From Perognathus longimembris pacificus (lineage: Eukaryota > Chordata > Mammalia > Rodentia > Heteromyidae), in NCBI RefSeq assembly GCF_023159225.1, contig NC_063168.1, positions 46,262,562 to 46,326,561 on the forward strand: 64,000 bases of DNA, read 5' to 3'. The notes beneath the pieces are model-generated. The model was not told the origin of the DNA and searched no databases. It saw only the letters and a list, made by a program, of their open reading frames with translations. The position numbers and the translations under genes were made by a program. This document shows, one piece after another, positions 1-8,863 of this stretch; the stretch's first letter is position 1; every line of letters starts with the position of its first letter.

Positions 1-103
1 AGGATTTCACTATGTAGCCTTGGTTGGCCTGGAACTCACCACTATCCTTCCTCAGCCTCCGAGTGCAGGGATTACAGGCCTATGCCACAATGCCTGGTTA
101 ACA
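1..103 (-). repeat. B1-type SINE
   Basis: A 7SL-derived B1 monomer in reverse orientation: the minus strand reads the GCCTGTAATCC-like promoter half, and the plus strand ends in TGCCTGG. It is cut by the window edge or truncated. Confidence 0.7.
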
Positions 104-3100
104 AACCCCACTTTCAAAGGTTAACTATTCCAGACTCGAGAATATCATGTCATTTCCCAGAAGAGAAGAGGGATTTCTTTTCAGTAATCCCATCTGTTTG
201 GACCTGTATGGGGAATACTTTTTCTTAAAAGTATATTTTAATCTCTGAAAGCTAAACATTTTTTAAACATTTTATAATTTTGCTGATATATATTTCTATT
301 GCATTAATATACACAGTGTAAACATGTCTTATGTGTGCAATTGAAAGATAGCTTAACTAAATTCAGTTCTGTTCCCACAGAACTAATAGTCTAGCACAAA
401 CATTTCCAGATTTCTCCAAAGCACAAAACTTGTTCCGAGTCAATGAATGTGTTATGTGTGAGAGCGGTGGTGGGTGAATTATCAAGTGGAAGTATTATAT
501 GAAAATATTTATTTCTACATGAAATATGCAAGCCCTGTTTGGAAAGGGCTGAATTCAGTAAGGTTTGGAAATAGCTTTGTGTATTAATGCTTTCCAACAA
601 ATTCCCCCAAATTTTCATCTCTGGGATGACACTGTAAGTGAAGACTGTTCCATTTTTAGCTTTAAAAAAAAACAAAACACTTTGGACTTAAAGTTACAGA
701 AATGTTTTGGTAATAATTTTTTTTCAGTACTAAAATCCTAGTCCAGTCAAATATAGTTTCCAAATATCTTCCTGACCTATTTCCACCTCAATCTTGAAAT
801 ACATTAGGGAAATCCAATGTACATATAATCTCTGAAAGTTTACAATTAATTGGCAGATGTTTTCCTTCTTTAAAATAATGAAGCTCCATATAAATAATAG
901 TATCAGAGATCAAATACAAATATAGTAGCACATATTCTAAAATGAGATCTTTAGAGTACTAAAAAAGCCACTTTTTAAAATATCAAGGTAAGTTGGGGAA
1001 CATAAAGGGAGTGAAAGTATATAGAAAAGTACAATCTGTACAAGTAACAACTTAATAGAGGCTCTTCTAATAGCCTTAGAAGAGATTAATAACCTAGTCA
1101 ACAATAAACAGTATAATGTATTGGAAGATCAAGTCTATTGTGTTGTTCCATATTATTTAATAAGTGTCTACTATGTGCCAGAGCACTGTACATTGTAAAA
1201 GTTTTATTTTTATTATTTTTAATACTTGGGATGTTATAAAAGAGGTATTCATTTACAATATTATCTATGGAGTGCCCATTATGTTCCATTACTACTCTAA
1301 ATATCAAACATGAACATTACAAATTCCATGCCCTCATCAAGGTCATATGTGGGAAGAGGCAAACAATAAATAAGGAAACTAGCAAGCTATTCAGATAGTT
1401 AATAAATATTATAGAAAAAAATCCAAACAGTACAGTGGTAGAGATGATGGGGGAGAGGAAAGATTAGATGCTGTCTAGGATCTACTTTTTGTTAAATATT
1501 AGGTTCTGAGGGAGAAACTAAAGAGTGGGAAACATTAATTTCTTCAAATGTGAGTGGGCTTGGCATATTTAGAGAGCATGTTGTGTGAGCTGTGAAAAGT
1601 GTGGTACAATAGTAAGTCAGAGAGGAGGAAGATAACATATCAGGGAAGATCTTGTAAGAACAAAGCAGGGGCTTAAATTCTACTTTATGTACAAAGGAAA
1701 ACTACTGGAGGATGTCAAGCAAAAGAGTTACATGATCTTTCTAAAAAGTTGTGGTTACTATGAGACAATGATAGGAAAGGAGAGAAAAGCAAGGAGATAA
1801 CTGCAGCATTGTTTTAGTAAACAAGAAACAATAGGGGTTTGGAAGGGGGTAACAGCAATGAAAAAATGAAGAAGATGGATTCAAATTACATTTTAAAGGG
1901 AGACCTATAGAACTTGCTGATAGGTACAGAAGGAGAGAAGGGGATGGATCAGAGGCTTTTAGGCTTGACCAATTGGACTGGACACTTGTATCATTTACTA
2001 TGGCAAGAAGACAGAAGGATATAAAGTAGGTAATTCAGGAAAGCAATTATACATGTTTGGAACTTAGAAAAGCCAAGACTAGATATATAAACTTAGGAGT
2101 CACTAATTTGTAGTTTGAATTTAAAGCCAATGAGCTAAAGTTTTTAGCTTTAGGATATTTTATAAACTTATAAATTAAAAAGAAAGTCTAGGATCGAGTT
2201 CTGACATATTCAATTGAGAAGGAACAGCCAGAGTTGGGAGGGGAGTGGTGTGTCCTAGTGGTATGTCAAGCTCTACAATGTGGTGGGGGGTGGAGGTAGG
2301 GGAACAAGACTAAAAGTGGCCATCAGTTTTAAAAGTCTCTTATGATTTTTTTTTCTTTGCTGATCCTGGGGCTTGAACTCAGGACCTAGACACTGTCCTG
2401 AGCCTCTTTGTGCTCAGGACTAGTGCTTTACTACTTGAGCCACAGCACCATTTTGGGCTTTTTCTGAGTAGTTTATTAGAGATGACAGTCTCAAGGGCTT
2501 TCCTGCCTGGGCTGGCTTCTCAGCCTCCTGAGTAGCTAGGATTATAGGTGTGAGCCAACAGTGCCTGACTCCTATAATCTTGACAAGAGCAGTTTTAAGG
2601 CCGTGATGTGAATGGAAAGTATGACCAGAGCAGCTGAAGGAGTGAATGCAACCTGAGGACACTGAAAAAGTGTCCAGATAAGGCTCTTGAAAACTTTAGC
2701 TGTGAAAACAAGCAAGGAAATAGGGTGGCAGCTAGAAATATTTATGAAATTTTTAAGATTAAATAAAATAAAGCATTGTATTAAAATACTTTTTAAGATG
2801 GGAGACATTTTTATGTCCATTCTCAGATGAAAAAATAGTTTAGAAAGATAAAGAAACTTGGTATAGCTTAGTATCACAGGCTGAACAGTGACAGAACATA
2901 TGTTTAAATTTAGGTCTAACTCCAAAACTTATAATTTTCTACATTTCCCTGTTGCCTGTGATTTGTAAGATAATAAACGATAAAATAAGTCATATTTTCA
3001 AGTAAAATTATATTTAAAAATTTCACTTAGATCTCCACATACTGATAGTGTTAAAGAACAGAGTAAAACCAGCAGCTTGTAACACATAAGGCTTCCCTTT

Positions 3101-3203
3101 GTCCCAGAAACTATGGAACTATTTTGTCACAAAGTGATGCACAATAACTCATCCTTGCAGTCCAGAGTGGAATTATGACTGCTTTATGGATGCCTTTACC
3201 TAC
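104..3203. other. CRIPT intron 3: AT-rich DNA with an old repeat-like tract
   Basis: No exon was recognised. The stretch about 1150-2110 begins with a CTACTATGTGCCAGAGCACTG-like segment and continues in the order seen in an old mammal-wide interspersed repeat whose name I cannot fix. The remainder, apart from the B1-Geo SINE at 2346-2571, shows nothing I can name. Confidence 0.4.
2346..2571 (-). repeat. B1-Geo composite SINE
   Basis: Reverse copy with the Geo right half first (CTGGGGCTTGAACTCAGG at the left) followed by a B1 left half ending in the GCCTCCTGAGTAGCTAGG box. It is diverged, with no clear flanking duplication. Confidence 0.75.
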
Positions 3204-3258
3204 CTTGCTTTCTTTGAAGTCAAAGCTTTATTTTCATTCAGTTTTCTTCCACCACTTT
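3204..3258 (-). CDS. CRIPT: CRIPT coding exon 3
   Basis: 55 bases encoding the Ser-Gly-Gly-Arg-Lys segment through Lys-Lys-Ala-Arg. The acceptor is ACAG before 3258 and the donor GTAGGT begins at 3203. It ends two bases into a codon, as expected for the next exon, which is not in the window. Confidence 0.94.
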
Positions 3259-6200
3259 CTGTTTCAAAATATATATGCATTTTAGTAAGTGACTTCTACC
3301 CATTTAACATACTATCTAGCAATTAGTTGAGAAGTTTATTCTTTGACCTCACCCAAGCAGTAACCTGTATTTAAAAAATTTAATTCTCCTTTAGCAGTCA
3401 TATTGTTAAAACACTATCTAAAAAGAAAATAATTATTTGAGAAACAATAACTTAAAAAAATAAAATGCAACCACCATGTCTCAGATTCAAAACAATACTT
3501 TAGCTGTGGGTTTAAATTTTTCCTAATATAAAATCTAAAAGTCTTTACTTGGGTGTCATAGACCTTGAATACAATAATATTTCTTGTTTATGTTTTGGGT
3601 TGGTTTCTTCCCTCTACCATGAGGTTTAAAGTTAGGGCCATGCACTTTCTAGGAAGGCAATCTACCACTTGAGCCATATTCCCAGCCCAAATGACAGTAT
3701 TTCTTTTTATTTCCTTTTTCTCTTTTTTTCCCCCTTGAGGCAGGATCTCAGGTTGGTCTTGTCCTTGCATGTGCCACTATGCCTTGCTTTTCCTTCCCTT
3801 TGAAACCATACTTCACTGTACATATTTAGTTATAATGCAGGAGGAAATAGCTTAAATTTATCAAGAATATAGGGCTGGGGATATGGCCTAGTGGCAAGAG
3901 TGCTTGCCTCGTATACATGAGGCCCTGGGTTCGATTCCTCAGCACCACATATACAGAAAATGGCCACAAGTGGCGCTGTGGCTCAAGTGGCAGAGTGCTA
4001 GCCTTGAGCAAAAAAGAAGCCAGGGACAGTGCTCAGGCCCTGAGTTCACGGCCTAGGACTGGCCCTCCCCCCCCCCCCCAAAAAAAAAGAATATAAAACT
4101 CAGATGAAGAGGGAAAACAAAATACAGACTTTCCTAAGCTTAATCAAATCAAATACTGAGATACAGTCACCACTTGAAAATCATGGGACAATTCTTCTAT
4201 TTCCTGACTACTGTATTGGGATCCTAAACAACTACCTCAGAACATAAGTAGAATGCATTAAATCATTGGAAATCCAGGACTCTTTATATAGAGTTTAATG
4301 GGTAAAGTACATGATGAAATTTTATTTTACAAATAATATTAAAGCTAAAATGCACTCATAAGAAGCATTTCATTCATGTCCTATTTTCTAGAAAAAAATA
4401 CCTGTGGTATTCCTTGCACCATCCTTCCATGTATCAGGAGTGATGACAGTACCAAGTTTCTTTTCACCTGTTATAAGATATAAAAAGGGAAGTAGAATTC
4501 ACTGTCTAGTAAACATAGAACATGGCTCTGGTTCACAATGGCATCCCCAATCATATTATGGTAGGCGGCTGCTAATGCTGCAACAGAAGCCAGAGAACTG
4601 AGACTCAATATATTAACAACAGATATTAGCAATGAATAAGTGACCCTAAGTAAAACTTGAAGGATAAAAAGATGGCCTATAATAGGTTCTCATTGTTTAC
4701 TCATTATATCTGATTGATTCTGTAAGTACTAATCATCTGTGTGTACTAATCTGTAAGTACTAATCATCTAGTATGTATAAACCACTATGCCAAGTGCTGA
4801 GAAAAATAAGATCATCAGCCTGATAATGCTCTAGATTTCAAGAGCTCATACCTAAATGCATTCATTTTGCTAAATGCAACCCTTAAGATCTAGTATGTAT
4901 AAACCACTATGCCAAGTGCTGAGAAAAATAAGATCATCAGCATGATAATGCTCTAGATTTCAAGAGCTCATACCTACATGCATTCATTTTGCTAAATGCA
5001 ACCCTTAAGAGATCCATGAACAAGGCAGAATTGTCAACAAACCTCATGTGTACTTTTATAGCATGAGTTTGTAGCTTTCATTAGATTCTCAAAAAATTTA
5101 ACTCTTAAAAATATAAGCTAGAAAATGAAAAGCACAATAATGGTGAGCTAAAATAGGAGCTAAAAGTAGGAGGAGAAATTCCCTGCTGAAAGAAATAACC
5201 CTGGAAAGGAAAACCAGAAAGTTCTTTGGAAAGATAATAGAGAAGATTTAAATATGTAGCAACAGTTCTATAAAGAAAGAGAAAGAAGAAAGAAGATGAA
5301 GTCAGGCTGGAGATGTAGATGAGACACTCATTGGGGTAGATGTACTCTTTAAAGCCAAACACTTATCAAAGAGTCAACTGGAATTGGGAATAAAGACCAG
5401 AAGAAAGGTGGGGGGAGGGGGAGAGAAAATAAACCAAAAGAGTCCTACTCATTCCACAGTAACTAGGATGAGAAGAGGGAGGTATAGCTAGCCTGAGGAA
5501 AAGAGACTAGGAGATGAAAGCTATTTATAAACATATGAATAGCTTGTGAGTTAAAATCAATTATTTTCTAGAAATCTAAAGAGCTTGCATTCGCATTTTT
5601 GGGAGGTAATTAAAGGAGAAACTTTTCTAAAACCAGGGATGCCTAAACATACTTCTTTAAAGCTTGTGACTTTCCTGTTCCCCTGACCCAATGCTATTGT
5701 ATTCATGAAATTTAGGGTTACCAGAAAAAATACAAGATGGTTAAATTTAAATTTCAGATAACCAATGACTTTTTAGTAAAATATGTAATAAATATAGCAT
5801 GAGAAAACGCCACTTACAATAGTAAGGAACTGCAAACAATGCCAAGACTCAAATATGGCATGAGATATACTTATGGTACTAAAAAATACATTCGTTGGTT
5901 ATCTGGAGTAAAATTCAATTGAGAGTCCTGAATTTTTACTGGCTACAGAGGGCAACTCAAGATGCTGCCGAAATGGTTTGAAATTTTATTTTATGCCTGA
6001 AAGAGCCTGTCAAGAGTCTGTAATTAGCTGAGCGCTGGTAGCTTACGTCTGTAACCCTACCTACTCGTGTTTCGAAGCCAGACCAGGCAGTAAAGACCAT
6101 GACACTCTTACCTCCAATTTCCCAGCAAAAAAGCTGGAAGTGGAGCTGTAGCTCAAGTGGTAGAGCGCTAACCCAGCGCACAAAAACTCAGGGATAGCGC

Positions 6201-6555
6201 CCAGGCCCTGAGTTCAAGCCCCAGTTCCAGCATCAGAACAAAACAAACAAAAAACCCATCAAAAATAAGTTAATAAACAAAGGCCGTAATTGGCGAGCTC
6301 TGGGGTAGAGCGAGGCAAAGGAAATATGGAGGTGTAGAATCAAAACTGTTCTGAATAGAAAATAGACTACATGGTCCTGGGGAGGGGCAAGAACAGTCAT
6401 AGGGCTGGGTAGGAGGGCAAAGGTGGGAATCGGGCATCTGTGAGAGAAAGATAAACGAAGAGGGCCAACGTCTCCAGAAAAGTCCTGGTTACATCCTCCC
6501 AGCTCAGTCCTCCTGCAGAAGAGAACCCCCTTCACTCACATTTTTCGCACACCAT
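3204..6555 (-). CDS. CRIPT: CRIPT, 5' part of the gene (exons 1-3; 3' exons outside the window)
   Basis: CRIPT is a small zinc-knuckle-like protein of about 101 residues in mammals. It binds the third PDZ domain of PSD-95 at synapses and has also been linked to the minor spliceosome. Three coding exons on the minus strand splice in phase: 6555-6540, 4467-4402 and 3258-3204. Together they encode the first 45 residues plus two bases of the next codon and match the known N-terminus, starting with the Cys-Glu-Lys-Cys pair. The start codon sits in a good context (purine at -3, G at +4). Introns 1 and 2 are 2,072 and 1,143 bp, with GT donors and AG acceptors. Exons 4-5, which carry the remaining CxxC pairs and the C-terminal PDZ ligand, were not found in 1-3203 and should lie to the left. 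It diverges from PIGF. Confidence 0.95.
3588..3785 (-). repeat. ID plus B1 old composite SINE
   Basis: An ID-like half (CACTTGAGCCATATTCCCAG at 3665-3687) is followed on the same strand by a B1-like half ending near 3785. Both are well diverged. Confidence 0.5.
3872..4086 (+). repeat. IDL-Geo dimeric SINE
   Basis: A complete dimer: an ID-like left half with tRNA-type A and B boxes (GGTTCGATTCC), the Geo right half, then a C-rich and A-rich tail. The 9-bp duplication AAGAATATA flanks it at 3863-3871 and 4087-4095. Confidence 0.9.
4402..4467 (-). CDS. CRIPT: CRIPT coding exon 2
   Basis: 66 bases bounded by an AG acceptor (read at 4469-4468) and a GT donor at 4401-4400. It encodes the stretch from the second Cys of the CEKC pair to the Asn-Thr-Thr before the Glu-Ser-Gly-Gly segment and matches the mammalian protein closely. 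Confidence 0.95.
4766..5009. repeat. 122-bp tandem duplication in CRIPT intron 1
   Basis: Two head-to-tail copies, 4766-4887 and 4888-5009, differ at only two positions (CCTGATAATG versus CATGATAATG, and CTAAATGC versus CTACATGC). The unit is not a known SINE. A smaller local repetition (CTGTAAGTACTAATCATCT) lies just upstream. Confidence 0.95.
5714..5942. repeat. Palindromic repeat, possible old non-autonomous DNA transposon
   Basis: The left arm (from GGTTACCAGAAAAAATACA through TTTCAGATAACCAATGA) is matched in reverse complement by the right arm ending at GAATTTTTACTGGCT. The arms are about 80-90 bp and imperfect. Hairpin form and mammal-wide look suggest an old MITE; the family name is uncertain. 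Confidence 0.55.
6027..6245 (+). repeat. B1-Geo composite SINE
   Basis: B1-like left half (GTCTGTAACCCTACCTACTC) then the Geo half (GCTGTAGCTCAAGTGG to GAGTTCAAGCCCC) and an AAAACAAA tail. It sits about 300 bp from CRIPT exon 1, in intron 1, at the CpG island edge. Confidence 0.85.
6540..6555 (-). CDS. CRIPT: CRIPT coding exon 1 (16 coding bases)
   Basis: The exon encodes Met-Val-Cys-Glu-Lys and the first base of the next Cys codon, then a consensus donor (GTGAGT) starting at 6539. The 5' UTR extends to the right, inside the CpG island, to an unresolved transcription start around 6600-6700. Confidence 0.95.
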
Positions 6556-7560
6556 CCTTCCGCCCACAGTTTCCCCCTCAGCAACAGAAGCAGCGGCAGC
6601 AGCTTGAAAACATCAACACTACGGCCGAAGAACAATTCCTCTTCCGGCTACGCAATCGCACTTCCGGCCTCTTGGCCACCCGCTCCCGCCTATCCTACAC
6701 CTAGAAAGTCGCGGGAGGAATAAAAGAGAGCTGGTGGGCGGGGTTACTCTCCTGAGCCCACCCCTCTACTTTTGCGATTGGCTAAGAGGTTGCGGGTCTC
6801 CGTCCCGGAGCCTTGCGCCTGCGCAAGACCATGGCAGCCGGTCGCACCTGAGGCTGCTCCCAGCAGTCTTTCCGCCTTCCCCTCCGCGGGCGGGAGACTT
6901 AGACTAGCTTTGCTCCACGTTCCGCGCACGTTTGCTGTCGCGGGTGCATCCCACGCCGGCGGCTGTAGCAGAGGCCGCAAGTCTTCGCGCCCCGCTCTCG
7001 TGTCCCCCTTCCGCGAGCCTCCGGGGGGAGCGACCCCTTCTCAGATTCGGGTATTTGTCTGCGTCTCTTAGCCCCCGGCACCTGTGCCCTTTGATGACGT
7101 CCTTCATCCGGCTCCTCGCTGACCGCACTCGGCTTGCTGCGGCTGAATCCGGGTCCCGCGCGGCCGGGGGGCGTGGTTGAGCCGCTGTCGCAGGCCGGCG
7201 TCCACAGGTGGACAGCTTGGAAGACCCCCGAAGGCCTTGCCCGCCGTCTCGCGTGCCGATCCCGGCCAGGTCAGAACGCGACCCCCCAGCGGTGGTCCCG
7301 CGCCAACGGCGTGCTCCGGGGCGCTCCGGGACCGCAGTGGTCGGGGGTCTGCGGAAGGGCGAGCACCTCACCTGTTTCATTCAGGAAGAATTAGGGTGGG
7401 GGTACCGCTCGCCGTGGTAGGTTCATGTACGCAAATGGCAGCTGGGATTCTGAGCGTAGCCCCGGGGGTCTCTGTTGAAAGGATGGATTCCCGATCTTCC
7501 TGCCGGACCCACGATGGGCGGAGGGTAAAAGCTAAAACGCTTCCATTGTCGCTTCTTTTT
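6540..7560. promoter_or_regulatory. CpG island and likely bidirectional CRIPT/PIGF promoter
   Basis: A GC- and CpG-rich block begins exactly at CRIPT exon 1 and runs towards PIGF. Visible motifs include two ETS-type CTTCCGG sites (6641-6647 and 6661-6667), a GC box (6736-6743), an inverted CCAAT box (6777-6781), an NRF-1-like TGCGCCTGCGCA (6814-6825) and a TATA-like ATAAAAG (6720-6726). ETS, NRF-1 and CCAAT sites together are typical of bidirectional housekeeping promoters. PIGF exon 1 is non-coding in known mammals and should start here. Its end is unresolved; donor-like sites lie at 7270 (CCAG/GTCAGA) and 7417 (GTG/GTAGGT). Long open frames on both strands here reflect the base composition. 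Confidence 0.85.
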
Positions 7561-7778
7561 CCGCGTTCTTTCCCCAAACCCTTTGGGTGTATCTTCGTAT
7601 TAATGAGACAAGGCTTGGAAATAACTTTCCAGTGTGCTACCTTGTGCTAACCTGTTCATCCTGTTTGCTAATCAGCAAAATATTCGCCTTCGACAAATGA
7701 TTGTGTGAGTTTAATTAGGGCTATTAGGACCATGCCCATGCCCAGATTTGCCCATTTGACTTTCAGGCTAGTGTCTTC

Positions 7779-7835
7779 GGGTGTGGGTGTGGCTGTGGGT
7801 GTGGGTGTGCGCGCTCGCGTGTTTGTGTAGGGGGA
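7779..7835. repeat. GT-rich alternating tract beside the CpG island
   Basis: A run of GTGTGG/GGTGTG units passes into GTGCGCGCTCGCGTGT, mostly alternating purine-pyrimidine. It lies in PIGF intron 1 or close to its first exon. Confidence 0.8.
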
Positions 7836-8614
7836 GGTATACGTGTTTGCTAGTGTGAGAAATCGGAAATGTTTGTATTTTAGGGGATATTCACCACAGT
7901 GTAACCTATTGACTAAGCTCCTTAGTTAATAATCAATGCAATCTATAAATTCTAGGCTAGGTAATCCAAATATGTGTGTGTTTAGAAGTAGTAAATCTCC
8001 CCCCCCCATTCTGCTTTTGATTGCAGTTTAGCACCGTTACAGTTTTTTGATACTTCTGGAGCATTGTGAACACAATTCAGCATGATGCTTATCTAACTGT
8101 TGCCCAGGCCAACCAACATTTGAGTAGTCAAGTGTGCTTGGTGACACTTGTCGTTTGCTAGAGGAAGGAAAGAACTGTGATCTGGGACCAGAGTTAAAAA
8201 TCACAACTAATTTAGCCAAAATATATCCATGGTTTATATTAACAACTGGGAAGATCACTCAGTCTGTGCAATTGATTTTATCTTCGTAAATTTAGCAAAA
8301 CAAGTGAAATGAATTTCTTAACACTAATACATGATCCTTTGCAGAAACCAAGCTACAAATACTTAAAAATACAGTAAGATTTTCCTTTTTACTCTCAGAT
8401 ATATTTGCACCATATTAGATTTAAAGTAACATAGAATGTTAAGTTTCCATGTGCATTTACATAGATGCATCTTCCTCTAACAGGTAACATTGCTTTGAAA
8501 CTAATACATTGCTTGTAGGAAACTGACTTTATTTCATGGTTTACTTTTAGAGTTGAAGCATTTAAGACAATGGGAAAATCATTGTTACATGTTTTTCTTA
8601 ATTTTTTTCATTAG
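7836..8614 (+). other. PIGF intron 1, no recognised element
   Basis: Mostly single-copy-looking AT-rich DNA up to the exon 2 acceptor. Only a short C run near 8000 stands out. Confidence 0.6.
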
Positions 8615-8863
8615 ATAACTACCCAAGAAAACATCATGAAAGATAGTGATATCAAGAAGCTATTTTATACCCACCTTTTATGCATATTTTCAATTATCCT
8701 AAGCATCTTCATTCCATCATTCTTCCTGGAGAACTTCTCAGTATTAGAAACTCACTTGCTGTGGTTGTGCATATGCTCTGTTTTTGTAACTGCCGTCAAT
8801 CTCCTATTATACTTCGTAGTAAAACCAAACATAACCTCTAAAAGAAGTTCATTGTCGTATAAG
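8615..8863 (+). CDS. PIGF: PIGF exon 2 (start codon at 8636)
   Basis: A pyrimidine-rich tract and TTAG precede 8615; 21 bases of 5' UTR lead to the ATG at 8636. It encodes residues 1-76, including the first two predicted membrane spans, and ends before a GTAAGA donor. Confidence 0.96.

Noticed and set aside
3890..3945. tRNA-like A and B boxes
   Set aside because: They belong to the left monomer of IDL-Geo SINEs and recur across the window; no cloverleaf gene is supported.
4881..4895. 122-bp duplication as a retro-insertion with target duplications
   Set aside because: Copies are directly adjacent with no tail or inserted element between them, so it is a simple tandem duplication.
6744..7650. 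Several overlapping open frames of 60-158 codons on both strands
   Set aside because: They are confined to the CpG island, overlap each other in many frames and resemble no protein. High GC removes stop codons.
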